Shown here one piece after another: positions 18,183 through 27,356 of a stretch of DNA of 64,000 bases. The notes below the pieces were generated by a model that saw only the letters and a list, made by a program, of their open reading frames with translations, had not been told where the DNA came from and searched no databases. Made by a program: the position numbers and the translations under genes. The stretch comes from Tannerella sp. (GTDB lineage: Bacteria > Bacteroidota > Bacteroidia > Bacteroidales > Tannerellaceae). Positions within the stretch are counted from its first letter, which is position 1. Each line of letters starts with the position of its first letter. The stretch spans positions 186,001 through 250,000 of the forward strand of contig JAITVY010000035.1 in NCBI GenBank assembly GCA_031285565.1, read 5' to 3'.

Positions 18183-19466
18183 ATGGAACTATTATACACT
18201 ATTTCGATACTGATCATCATAGCAACCATTTTTTCATATATAAATATACGCTTCCTGAAACTTCCCTCCACGATAGGAATTATGCTTATAGCTATTATAT
18301 TCTCTGTTATCCTTGTTATTACCGGAAGTTTTAGTCCCATACCACTACAAAAAGTACATCATTTGTTAGATGATATAAATTTTGCCCAGTTATTAATGGG
18401 AGGAATGTTATACTTCCTCCTTTTCGCAGGAGCCATACAAATCAATATCAATGACCTGAAAGAACAGAAAATATCAATTATCGTCTTTTCAACCTTAAGT
18501 GTAATCATATCCACTTTCGTAGTAGGATTCGGGTTATATTATATTTTCAGAGCCCTATTCCCCCTTATCGGAGTAACAACACCTCCCTTATTAATTTACT
18601 GCCTGCTGTTCGGAGCCCTGATTTCGCCTACCGACCCGATTGCAGTATTAAGCATTTTAAAAGAAGCCAAAGTATCCAAAGCATTAGAGACCAAAGTAAC
18701 CGGCGAATCCTTATTCAATGACGGGATGGCGGTAATTGCCTTTACTGTTATCTATAATATTGCCCGGGGAACCGAACATGTCAGCGATATTACGTTCGCT
18801 TCCATCAGTTGGTTATTGGTAAAAGAGATTGTAGGAGGCATATTGGTTGGTCTCACATTAGGATACACTGCTTTTCAGGCAATGGTACAGACCGGCGACA
18901 GTAAACTATCCGTATTAATCACATTATCAGTCGTAATAGGAGGATATATAATCTCCCAGGCAATGGGTATATCAGGGCCTTTGACAATGGTATCCGCAGG
19001 ACTGGTGGTAGGAAATGCCAACCGTAAATATTCGGAAATAAAACATCTTGAGAACAATTTCCTGCGCACATTCTGGGAATTAACGGATAATATTATGAAT
19101 GCCATTCTCTTCCTTTTAATTGGATTCGAACTATTATTAGTTCCCGCATTGCAAGACTATTGGATAGTCGGCATTATTTCTATTGTAATGGTCTTAGTAG
19201 CACGTTATATTTCCATTAAAATACCTACTATGATTATTCCTTTCCGGGAAAAATACTCAAAAGAAACGATCATCATGCTTGTATGGGGAGGATTGCGGGG
19301 AGGAGTATCCATTGCGTTGGCACTTTCCATTACTGCCGAACAAGTATACAGGGATACGCTTGTTGCTGCAACCTATTTTGTGGTTGTATTCTCCATCATA
19401 GTACAGGGATTAACAATCGGTAAAGTCGCAAAGAAAATCAGACACGAAGAAAAAGCACCTCAATAA
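18183..19466 (+). CDS. Na+/H+ antiporter, CPA1 family
   Basis: 427 aa, about 12 membrane segments. Diagnostic CPA1 motifs: GALISPTDPIAVLSILK with the ion-binding Asp151, GESLFNDGMAV (177-183 region) and WGGLRGGVSIALALS near residue 370. It exchanges cytosolic Na+ (or Li+/K+) for protons across the inner membrane. The short C-terminal tail (KIRHEEKAPQ) lacks a regulatory domain. It is followed 111 bp later by the acetyltransferase-like gene on the same strand but with a gap that could hold a promoter. Confidence 0.92.
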   Translation: MELLYTISILIIIATIFSYINIRFLKLPSTIGIMLIAIIFSVILVITGSFSPIPLQKVHHLLDDINFAQLLMGGMLYFLLFAGAIQININDLKEQKISIIVFSTLSVIISTFVVGFGLYYIFRALFPLIGVTTPPLLIYCLLFGALISPTDPIAVLSILKEAKVSKALETKVTGESLFNDGMAVIAFTVIYNIARGTEHVSDITFASISWLLVKEIVGGILVGLTLGYTAFQAMVQTGDSKLSVLITLSVVIGGYIISQAMGISGPLTMVSAGLVVGNANRKYSEIKHLENNFLRTFWELTDNIMNAILFLLIGFELLLVPALQDYWIVGIISIVMVLVARYISIKIPTMIIPFREKYSKETIIMLVWGGLRGGVSIALALSITAEQVYRDTLVAATYFVVVFSIIVQGLTIGKVAKKIRHEEKAPQ

Positions 19467-19577
19467 CCATTTTTTTACATAATTAAAATATCAGTTGTAA
19501 AATTCAAAACTGCTTCTTACTTTTATGCCTCACTTTATAAAGATCATTCATTATTATCAGCATATCATTTCAATTTT

Positions 19578-20210
19578 ATGAAACACATAATAAATTTAGA
19601 TACCTGGATACGAAAAGAACATTATTCTTTTTTTAAAGACTTCCAGGAATCTTTCTTCGGAATTACAGCAAATGTAGATTGCACAAAAGCATACAAGTAT
19701 GCAAAAGACAATAACTTATCTTTCTTCCTTTACTACATGTATAAATCACTGATTGCAGCAAATGCGATCGAAGAATTCAGATACCGCATAGAAGAAAACA
19801 AGGTCGTCTGTTATGACAAGATACACGGGTCAACCACAGCTATGAATGCCGATGACGTGTTTGCCTTTGCATTTCTTGCTTATACCGATACATTCGATGA
19901 ATACTATAAATTAGCTCAACAAGAGATGGCTAAAATCAAAACAATCTCCGGGATGAATATTAATGAAGATAACGGACGTCTGGATGTTATTCACTATTCT
20001 ACAATACCCTGGATATCTTTTACATCCTTAACTTCCGAGCGAAACCAATCCCAGTCCGACAGTATTCCCAAAATGACATTCGGTAAATATTTTAAGGATG
20101 GTAACAAGCTACTGCTCCCTTTAGCAATCCAGGTTCATCATGGATTAATGGATGGCTTTCATGTAGGAAAGTATTACGAAATATTCCAACAATTATTAGA
20201 TGAGAACTAA
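19578..20210 (+). CDS. Chloramphenicol acetyltransferase-like protein
   Basis: 210 aa, the usual length of type A CAT proteins. The catalytic motif QVHHGLMDGFHV has the active His188 and structural Asp192 in the HHxxxDG pattern. Other family phrases are PWISFTSL and PKMTFGKYF. CATs transfer acetyl from acetyl-CoA to chloramphenicol in the cytosol; many chromosomal relatives have other or unknown acceptors, and the N-terminal region (DTWIRKEHYSFFKDF) is typical of both. No transposon or resistance cluster is adjacent, so resistance should not be assumed. It is 22 bp upstream of the GH127 gene. Confidence 0.85.
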   Translation: MKHIINLDTWIRKEHYSFFKDFQESFFGITANVDCTKAYKYAKDNNLSFFLYYMYKSLIAANAIEEFRYRIEENKVVCYDKIHGSTTAMNADDVFAFAFLAYTDTFDEYYKLAQQEMAKIKTISGMNINEDNGRLDVIHYSTIPWISFTSLTSERNQSQSDSIPKMTFGKYFKDGNKLLLPLAIQVHHGLMDGFHVGKYYEIFQQLLDEN

Positions 20211-20232
20211 AAACAAAAAATAATCTATCCGC

Positions 20233-22185
20233 ATGAAAAATATAATATTATCAACAGTATGCCTCATTACCCTATTATCCTGTAAAGAAACTGAAAAAAA
20301 GGATACAGATTCCGGCTATCCGATCGAAGCCGTAAAACTGAATCAGGTAAAACTAACCGACGATTTCTGGTTGCCAAGAATACAGACCATGCAAAATAAA
20401 GTAATCAGATACGCCTTTGATAAATGTGATTCGGAAGGAAGACTGGATAACTTTGTGATAGCAGGCCGGGTTATTCATGGAGAAAAAGGCTGTGCACACG
20501 GTAAAATGCCGTTTGATGATACGGATGTATACAAAACATTGGAAGGAGTCGCATATTCGTTGATCAGCAACCCCAATCCTGCATTGGAAGCATATTCTGA
20601 TTCTGTAATTGCAATTATAGCACAAGGACAGGAACCTGACGGATACCTGACGACATGGCGCACGATAAACCCGATGAAACCGACTTCGGATTGGGTACCG
20701 CCCGGACCCCGCTGGAGCAATCTGGATATCAGTCATGAATTATATAACAGCGGGCATTTATTTGAAGCGGCAGCCGCTCATTACCAAGCTACCGGAAAAC
20801 GTAACTTACTCGACATTGCCCTTAAGAATGCCGATTTACTGCTGAAAGTCTTCGGAGATAGCATAAATGCAGTACCCGGTCATCAAATTGTTGAAACCGG
20901 GCTGATCAAATTATATCAAATCACCGGAAAAGAAGATTATCTGCATCTGGCTAAAAAGTTTCTCGACCTGCGGGGAGACGCATCTGCCCGGGAAATATGG
21001 GGTGCCGAGAATATCCAGGATCATCTCCCAATTCTTAAGCAGGACGAAGCCGTAGGTCATGCTGTACGGGCGGTATATATGTATGCAGGTATGACTGATA
21101 TTGCTGCCATCTACAAAGATACAGCTTACCTGGAAGCAGTCCACAAACTTTGGGAAAATATGGTATATAAAAAGATGTATATAACCGGGGGAATCGGAGC
21201 CCGTCATCACCTGGAAATGTTTGGCGATAACTACGAATTGCCTAACCTGACTGCTTATAGCGAAACCTGTGCGGCAATAGGCAGCGTTTATTGGAACGAC
21301 CGGTTGTTCCGCCTCACAGGAGACGCCAAATATTATGACATTGTGGAACGTACAATGTATAATGCCCTTATCGCAGGTATTTCGCTGGAAGGAACGGAAT
21401 TCTTTTATCCGAATCCGTTGGAGTCGGACGGAAAATATGCTTTTAATAAAGGAGCCTGCACACGTGAACCCTGGTTTGACTGTTCATGTTGCCCAACCAA
21501 CCTGATACGGTTCATACCCTATGTTCCAAACCTTATATATGCCACTCAGGATGATAATATCTATATCAACCTTTTTATTTCAAATAAAGCATCGGTGCCC
21601 TTGCAGGGAAAAACTGTACAGATTGATCAGGAAACCAGCTATCCCTGGGATGGAAATATAAAGATAAACATTTCACCCGGTGAGAAACGCCATTTCACTT
21701 TAAAGATCCGGATTCCAGAATGGGTCGAAAACAAGCCTGTTCCCGGTTCATTATACCATTATGCAGCAGAGTCCCCAAATGAATATAAAATACTGCTGGA
21801 TGGTGAAGAAATCAAGGGCGAGCTGAATAAAGGTTATTTTGAAATAAGCAGGGAATGGTCGGGCAACAGCCAGATTGAACTCACTTTGCCTATGCAGGTT
21901 AAGCACGTGGTTGCCAACGATAAGGTAGCGGATCTAAAAAACCTGATGTCCATTGAATACGGACCATTGGTCTATTGTGCTGAAGAAATAGACAATAAAG
22001 GAAACTTCGATAAAATAAGATTTTCACCGGATGATACCTTTTCTGTAGAAAAGAATCCGGAATTTCTTGGTGGAATAAATCTTATCAGAAAAAAGGAAAA
22101 TAACAACGAATACTCTTTTATCCCTTATTATGCCTGGTCTAACCGGGGAGTCGGAAGAATGAAAGTTTGGTTTGATAAGGAATAA
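20233..22185 (+). CDS. GH127-family glycoside hydrolase lipoprotein (beta-L-arabinofuranosidase type)
   Basis: 650 aa with an SPII signal (LITLLSCKE, Cys17). The zinc/cysteine active site of GH127 is present: Glu344 and Cys346 in YSETCAAIG, and Cys417, Cys419 and Cys420 in FDCSCCPTN. In the characterised family member, a Glu-x-Cys and a Cys pair bind zinc and one Cys is the nucleophile that removes beta-L-arabinofuranose. The N-terminal DDFWLPRI and QEPDGYL are further family phrases. Likely periplasmic or outer-membrane anchored. Adjacent to the CAT-like gene, which seems unrelated, and followed by a strong hairpin. Confidence 0.88.
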   Translation: MKNIILSTVCLITLLSCKETEKKDTDSGYPIEAVKLNQVKLTDDFWLPRIQTMQNKVIRYAFDKCDSEGRLDNFVIAGRVIHGEKGCAHGKMPFDDTDVYKTLEGVAYSLISNPNPALEAYSDSVIAIIAQGQEPDGYLTTWRTINPMKPTSDWVPPGPRWSNLDISHELYNSGHLFEAAAAHYQATGKRNLLDIALKNADLLLKVFGDSINAVPGHQIVETGLIKLYQITGKEDYLHLAKKFLDLRGDASAREIWGAENIQDHLPILKQDEAVGHAVRAVYMYAGMTDIAAIYKDTAYLEAVHKLWENMVYKKMYITGGIGARHHLEMFGDNYELPNLTAYSETCAAIGSVYWNDRLFRLTGDAKYYDIVERTMYNALIAGISLEGTEFFYPNPLESDGKYAFNKGACTREPWFDCSCCPTNLIRFIPYVPNLIYATQDDNIYINLFISNKASVPLQGKTVQIDQETSYPWDGNIKINISPGEKRHFTLKIRIPEWVENKPVPGSLYHYAAESPNEYKILLDGEEIKGELNKGYFEISREWSGNSQIELTLPMQVKHVVANDKVADLKNLMSIEYGPLVYCAEEIDNKGNFDKIRFSPDDTFSVEKNPEFLGGINLIRKKENNNEYSFIPYYAWSNRGVGRMKVWFDKE

Positions 22186-22264
22186 TATTTCCGAAAAAGC
22201 AGACATTTAGAATATCTGTGATCAGGAAACTCGCGCTAAAAAGCAGAGATACTTATATAAATGC

Positions 22265-22366
22265 TTTTTAGATTACCGAATAAAGACCTTTTATTCGGGC
22301 GGACAAAGACCCTTTAGATTACCGGACAAAGACCTTTTGTTCGGGCGGACAAAAGGTCTTTGTCTG
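22265..22366. repeat. Tandem hairpin repeat downstream of the GH127 gene
   Basis: Two ~50-bp units, each with TTTAGATTACCG...AAGACCTTTT.TTCGGGCGGACAAA. Unit 1 folds alone as CCGAATAAA / TTTATTCGG (22276-22298). Unit 2 can fold alone the same way (CCGGACAAA / TTTGTTCGG, one G-T pair) or with its tail as a perfect 15-bp stem, ACAAAGACCTTTTGT (22326-22340) with 22349-22363 and loop TCGGGCGG. Probably a terminator; the alternative folds are unusual. The rest of this 455-bp gap is AT-rich with a CAATT-type spacer at 22433-22465. Confidence 0.75.
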
Positions 22367-22537
22367 AACACTTGTAATTTCCAAACTTGTGTCTCTTTCA
22401 TTATCAATTATCCCTTTTTCTTTCTCTTCTCTCATTTTCAATTTTCCACTTTCAATTTTCAATTAAAATCCACTTTTAGGGGCTAGGGGTCCATTTTTTC
22501 CTTCAGTAGTTAGAGGTTTAATCTCAATACTATCTCA

Positions 22538-22570
22538 TTCTGTCTACAAAATCATCACTTCTGTCTATAA
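22538..22570 (+). promoter_or_regulatory. Direct repeat upstream of the TonB-dependent receptor
   Basis: TTCTGTCTACAA at 22538-22549 is repeated as TTCTGTCTATAA at 22559-22570: 11 of 12 identical, spaced exactly 21 bp (two helical turns), ending 26 bp before the -7 box. This is a typical geometry for a dimeric activator such as a LytTR-type response regulator. Confidence 0.6.
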
Positions 22571-22596
22571 TCTCCCGGGAGCATTGATGTGTATCC

Positions 22597-22604
22597 TACT
22601 TTTG
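22597..22604 (+). promoter_or_regulatory. -7 promoter element for the TonB-dependent receptor
   Basis: TACTTTTG matches TAnnTTTG, 37 bp upstream of the receptor ATG. No -33 match is obvious, consistent with dependence on an activator bound at the direct repeat just upstream. Confidence 0.5.
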
Positions 22605-22640
22605 AGCCTATAACACTAACAAAATTTAATTTTACACATC

Positions 22641-24974
22641 ATGTTCAAAACAACAAAAATCATCCTTTCGTTTCTTTTTCTGATATCTTTAAGCCTCAAG
22701 GCGCAAAACACAGAAACGACACAAATTATCCGGGGAACAGTCACTGATGCTGCATCAGGTACACCACTACCCTATGTGACCATCATCATTTCGGATCTGC
22801 CGGGTACAGGCGCCGTAACAGACAGCGTAGGAAAATTTGTAATAAACCAGATTCCCATAGGCCGCCATACTGTACAGGCATCCTTTATAGGATATGAACC
22901 TGCTGTATTCAACGAAGTGCTGGTAACATCAGCCAAAGAGACATTCCTCGAATTTTCGCTGAAAGAAAATATACAACAACTCAACGAAGTGGTAGTACGC
23001 CCCAAAACCAATAAAGACCAGCCCCTCAACACCATGGCACTGGCGGGCGGACGTATGCTTAGTGTCGAAGAAGCCAGCCGGTTTGCAGGAGGAATGGATG
23101 ATCCGGCAAGACTGGTAAGTTCGTTTGCCGGTATTGCTTCAAGCGTGGCTAGCAATGGTATTTCTATCCATGGTAATGCACCCAGCCTGTTACAATGGCG
23201 GTTCGAAGGTGTAGAAATTCCCAACCCGAACCATTTTGCCGATATTAACACATTAGGCGGAGGGATAATGTCATCACTAAGTAGCAATGTATTAGGAAAT
23301 TCCGATTTCTTCACAGGAGCTTTTCCTGCCGAATATAATAACGCCGTTTCGGGGGTTTTCGATATGAATTTACGGAATGGGAACAATCGGAAAATGGAAA
23401 ATGCCGTACAATTGGGTATTTTAGGATTAGATATCGCTTCAGAAGGTCCGCTAAGCAAAAAAAGTGATGCATCCTATATCTTCAACTACCGCTACTCTAC
23501 CATGGAATTACTAAAACTGGCGAATGATATCAAATATCAGGATCTTAACTTTAAAGTGAACATGCCTACCCGGAATGCCGGAACTTTTTCCGTATGGGGT
23601 ACAGGTTATATTGATAAAATTGATGAATTTGAAGATAACCCCGCAGAATGGGAATACCATGATGATAATAAACAATCCATAGCCAAACAATATTCTGCAG
23701 CAGTAGGTATAAGCCATCGCTACCTGTTCCGAAACTATTCTTCACTGAAGACAACATTGGCTGCAACCCATGCACAACAAAATGCGGATGAATATGTATA
23801 TGATGAGGACATGACATCAAACCGTTTTATGGATTTTAAAACAAAAAACACAAATATCATTTTTACAACAGCCTATAACCGGAAGTTTAGTTCAAGACTC
23901 ACAACCAAAAGCGGATTTACCTACACGCAGATGTTTTATGATATGAACATGAAACTGTCTCCATTCGAAAATGAGCCTTTACAAACGATTTCGTCCGGAA
24001 ACGGTAATACAAGCCTGGTTTCAGCTTATATCAGTTCCGTAATAGGGTTAAGCGACAAGGTGACAATGAATCTGGGAGTAAATGCACAATACCTTACATT
24101 AAATAACAACTGGACTATAGAACCACGTACGTCTATTAAGTGGCAAATGACCCCTAAATCGTCACTCGCACTGGCATACGGACTACATAGCCGTATGGAA
24201 AAAATGGATGTTTACTTTGTAAAGACACCTGCAACTGGGGATGAATTGGTTAACAAGAACCTGGACTTCACAAAAGCGCACCATATAATGCTCTCATATA
24301 ACTATAAAATATCAGATGACATGAGCCTGAGAATCGAACCCTATTTCCAATATATATTCGATGTGCCGGTTATTGCCGACAGCTCATATTCTATCCTGAA
24401 CCGCAAAACCTTCTATGTTGAAGATGTGCTTGTAAATAGAGGCAAAGGACGTAATATTGGAATCGACATCACGCTTGAAAAATATTTAAGCCGGGGATTC
24501 TACTATATGATCACCGCATCATTCTTCGATTCAAAATACCGCGGAGGTGACGGAGAATGGTACGACACCCGCTTTAACCGCAACTATATCGCAAACGCAC
24601 TTATCGGAAAAGAATGGATGGTAGGCAGTAAGAAACAGAATATGCTCAGTCTTAATCTGAAATTCACCTATCAGGGAGGCGACCGCCACTCACCTGTTGA
24701 CATGGAAGCGACCAACAATCATCCGGATAAAGAGGTGATGTATGACGAAACAAAGCCTTTCAGCGAACAATATCCTTCTATGTTTATTATGAATGCATCA
24801 GCAAGTTTCAAAATAAATAAACGTAAAGTATCACATGAGTTTGCGGTAAAAACAATTAATGCAACCGGCACCAAAGATTATTACGGATATGGATATAACA
24901 TGAAAACCGGAGAGGTTGAAAAACTCGACAACTCTATGGCTATACCCAACATCTATTATAAATTAAACTTTTAA
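22641..24974 (+). CDS. TonB-dependent outer-membrane receptor with carboxypeptidase-like domain
   Basis: 777 aa with an SPI signal (IILSFLFLISLSLKAQ). Residues ~28-115 are a carboxypeptidase-D regulatory-like domain (IRGTVTDAASGTPLPYVTII..VGKFVINQIPIGRHTV), then a plug region (NEVVVRPKTN, ISIHGNAPSLLQWRFEG) and a barrel ending in YYKLNF with a terminal Phe. There is no STN domain and no SusD partner, so it is not a SusC; it resembles stand-alone receptors of the FecA/CirA type whose cargo (metal complex, peptide, cofactor) is unknown. Convergent with the permease gene. A direct repeat upstream suggests specific activation. Confidence 0.9.
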   Translation: MFKTTKIILSFLFLISLSLKAQNTETTQIIRGTVTDAASGTPLPYVTIIISDLPGTGAVTDSVGKFVINQIPIGRHTVQASFIGYEPAVFNEVLVTSAKETFLEFSLKENIQQLNEVVVRPKTNKDQPLNTMALAGGRMLSVEEASRFAGGMDDPARLVSSFAGIASSVASNGISIHGNAPSLLQWRFEGVEIPNPNHFADINTLGGGIMSSLSSNVLGNSDFFTGAFPAEYNNAVSGVFDMNLRNGNNRKMENAVQLGILGLDIASEGPLSKKSDASYIFNYRYSTMELLKLANDIKYQDLNFKVNMPTRNAGTFSVWGTGYIDKIDEFEDNPAEWEYHDDNKQSIAKQYSAAVGISHRYLFRNYSSLKTTLAATHAQQNADEYVYDEDMTSNRFMDFKTKNTNIIFTTAYNRKFSSRLTTKSGFTYTQMFYDMNMKLSPFENEPLQTISSGNGNTSLVSAYISSVIGLSDKVTMNLGVNAQYLTLNNNWTIEPRTSIKWQMTPKSSLALAYGLHSRMEKMDVYFVKTPATGDELVNKNLDFTKAHHIMLSYNYKISDDMSLRIEPYFQYIFDVPVIADSSYSILNRKTFYVEDVLVNRGKGRNIGIDITLEKYLSRGFYYMITASFFDSKYRGGDGEWYDTRFNRNYIANALIGKEWMVGSKKQNMLSLNLKFTYQGGDRHSPVDMEATNNHPDKEVMYDETKPFSEQYPSMFIMNASASFKINKRKVSHEFAVKTINATGTKDYYGYGYNMKTGEVEKLDNSMAIPNIYYKLNF

Positions 24975-24978
24975 TAAC

Positions 24979-25025
24979 TATCCCCTTATCGTATTCTGAT
25001 ATTTAAAGAAGAAGATCGGGGGATA
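24979..25025. terminator. Bidirectional hairpin between receptor and permease
   Basis: TATCCCC (24979-24985) pairs with GGGGATA (25019-25025), with further partial pairing inside (TTCT / AGAA). It fills the 51-bp gap between two convergent genes. No long T-run is present. Confidence 0.45.
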
Positions 25026-27266
25026 TTAATTTATATCTTTTATCTGGGATGCATTAACAAACAGTACATCCCCAATCCCATCAAAACTGGTAAAGAACTT
25101 TTCAGATTTATGCCGGATATCCTTATCATGGAAACCGATAATGGTTAAACCAGCTTCACGCGATTGGAGGGTTACGATATCTTTCAATGATTCTCCTTCC
25201 CTGATAATCACAATTTCCACATTTGCCATAGTAATAGGCATTCTTCCGGCTTCAATTAATTCTTCCAGCTTCTTTTTCAACAGATCCGTTTGCTCGTTTG
25301 TAGTGGTAACAAATATCCTTATAGCGCTTTTACTCCAGTCTGGATGTGAGAGAATTATATAGCCCAATAAAATCATCAGACTAATATTTTCATCCTCAGC
25401 CTCACCTGTCCATACATGTATACCATTCCGTGTACGCAACGGGTAATTAGATCCTGCATAGATACAAACATCAAAATTTCCAGCCTTAACCAACTCTATA
25501 TTGTCTAGTATCCGTTCAAGTTCTTTCGGATTACTTTTAGCATATTCAAATAAGATCATATTATTATCCATTCCCGATATAGAAGGAGTCTGAATTACCT
25601 GAGCAATAGCAGAAGTATAAGACGGCGAAATCATCGTATCAATATATAGCGAACTCTCATTATCCTTTTGACGGGTAATCAGTTTTGCCTGGATCTCCTG
25701 AGCTTCTGCATGAGTCTGTTTATTATAATAACCCTCTATAAAATGAAAATAAGTCCCGAATCCATGTTGATAACCAATCCATTTCATCAGGTCAAGAACT
25801 TTATCCCTTTCAAATGAATTAGGAGATATACAAATAACCGAAGGTCGCCATTCTTTCTCTTCTACTGCCGATTGCTGCTTTTGCATAAACACACGTATAC
25901 GCCTGTTTATCTGGAAAAGAGCCCCCGAGATAATATCCACAAGACCTTTCTGGTTCTTATTAGAATGCTCAATAATCAGGTAGAGTATGACGATTACCGT
26001 ATAGGCAACCAGCGTATAAACAGGATTAATCATGAACATAACCCACACAGAGAGTATAAAACCAGCCAAAGAAATATACCATTTTGATTTAAAACGCGGG
26101 CGGTACGATGGGGAGGAACCGAAATGATTCAGGAAAGAAATTAAACACAATGTTCCGTATGAGATCAGGAAAAACATTGAGATAACTTCCGCAACCATAT
26201 CAATACTTCCTGTCGAAACAAAAATTAATGCAATTACAAAAGATACCAATGAAGCATTTACAGGCTCTGCCTTTTCACCTTTTCCCTTTGCAAAAAACTG
26301 ATTGAACCGTTTCATCGGAAAACTCTCGTCACGTGCTATAGCTTGCAAGGTACGTGGGGCGACAAGTATTGAACCTAACGCCGAAGAAAACGTTGCTGCG
26401 GCCAAGCCCATGGGAATAATAATATTTCCAAATAAAGCAATCCGCGACATAATTAACTGGTCACTTACCAAATCAGCCTGAGAAGCAGATACCGATAATT
26501 TCCAAATAACCAGTATATAAACGAGTAACCCCACAACAGTTCCACCGATAGTACCGATGGGGATCGACTTTCCGGGACTCTTTAGGTCACCACTCAAACC
26601 CACTCCGGCAGTCATTCCTGTAAATGCAGGAAAACAAATAGCAAATATCACAAACAATTTATCATGATTAAAAAAACCGAAGTTTTGTGTAAAATAAGAG
26701 GTCATTTCTCCATCGGCTGCAATTGGTTTTCCGATAAAGAAAAAGAATAAAGAAGCAAATAACAGGAAACATACCGCATACAACATTTTCATACCCGTAC
26801 CTACTCCCCTGATAATAACAACCGCCCCTAAAAAAACTAAAGATGGTATACTAATAGCCTGCCTGGGCAATTCATAACCAAAATAATCCGACCACCAATT
26901 GAAAAAAGGTGTAAAAGCCTCCGTAAAAGCGATAATATAAAATGCAATACTGATAGCCTGCGAGAAAAACAATGCGACACCGATAGTTGAACCGATTTTC
27001 AATCCGAACGACCGGGATATGATATAATATTCACCCCCGCCTTCTACCTGACGGTTAGTAGCGATTTCCGAAATCGCCAGCGCAGTTGGAATGGTAATCA
27101 TATGCCCCATAATTACAATAAGCAATGTTCCCAGAAGACCAACATTGCCGACTGCCATACCAAAACGCAGAAAAAGGACTGCCCCCAGAACGGTAGAAAT
27201 GGAAGTAAAAAATACAGCGGATGTACCTAAACTTTTTTGATGTGTTGTAAATTTATCTTGAGTCAT
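25026..27266 (-). CDS. SLC12-like (Na-K-Cl cotransporter type) APC permease
   Basis: 746 aa. Residues ~10-440 hold about 12 membrane segments of the APC superfamily, starting with STVLGAVLFLRFGMAVGNVGLLG and including EVEGGGEYYIISRSFG-type and LSGDLKSPGKSIPIGTIGG phrases typical of cation-chloride cotransporters. Residues ~450-746 are a soluble C-terminal region (RPSVICISPNSFERDKVLDLMKWIG, IRIFVTTTNEQ, EIVIIREGESLKDIV) like the cytosolic domain of SLC12 proteins. Bacterial members transport amino acids or ions; substrate here is unknown. It lies 90 bp downstream of the WYL regulator gene on the same strand. Confidence 0.85.
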   Translation of the reverse strand: MTQDKFTTHQKSLGTSAVFFTSISTVLGAVLFLRFGMAVGNVGLLGTLLIVIMGHMITIPTALAISEIATNRQVEGGGEYYIISRSFGLKIGSTIGVALFFSQAISIAFYIIAFTEAFTPFFNWWSDYFGYELPRQAISIPSLVFLGAVVIIRGVGTGMKMLYAVCFLLFASLFFFFIGKPIAADGEMTSYFTQNFGFFNHDKLFVIFAICFPAFTGMTAGVGLSGDLKSPGKSIPIGTIGGTVVGLLVYILVIWKLSVSASQADLVSDQLIMSRIALFGNIIIPMGLAAATFSSALGSILVAPRTLQAIARDESFPMKRFNQFFAKGKGEKAEPVNASLVSFVIALIFVSTGSIDMVAEVISMFFLISYGTLCLISFLNHFGSSPSYRPRFKSKWYISLAGFILSVWVMFMINPVYTLVAYTVIVILYLIIEHSNKNQKGLVDIISGALFQINRRIRVFMQKQQSAVEEKEWRPSVICISPNSFERDKVLDLMKWIGYQHGFGTYFHFIEGYYNKQTHAEAQEIQAKLITRQKDNESSLYIDTMISPSYTSAIAQVIQTPSISGMDNNMILFEYAKSNPKELERILDNIELVKAGNFDVCIYAGSNYPLRTRNGIHVWTGEAEDENISLMILLGYIILSHPDWSKSAIRIFVTTTNEQTDLLKKKLEELIEAGRMPITMANVEIVIIREGESLKDIVTLQSREAGLTIIGFHDKDIRHKSEKFFTSFDGIGDVLFVNASQIKDIN

Positions 27267-27356
27267 AACGTTTTATTTGCAATATCAATCAGTAGCCAAA
27301 ACAGCATACTCCTTTTGACTTGTCCCCCTTCAGAAGCCAGGGAGTGTATTTCATTT

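Noticed and set aside
19578..20210. Acquired chloramphenicol-resistance gene on a mobile element
   Set aside because: No transposase, integron or other resistance gene is nearby; codon use looks like the surroundings. It is kept as CAT-like only.
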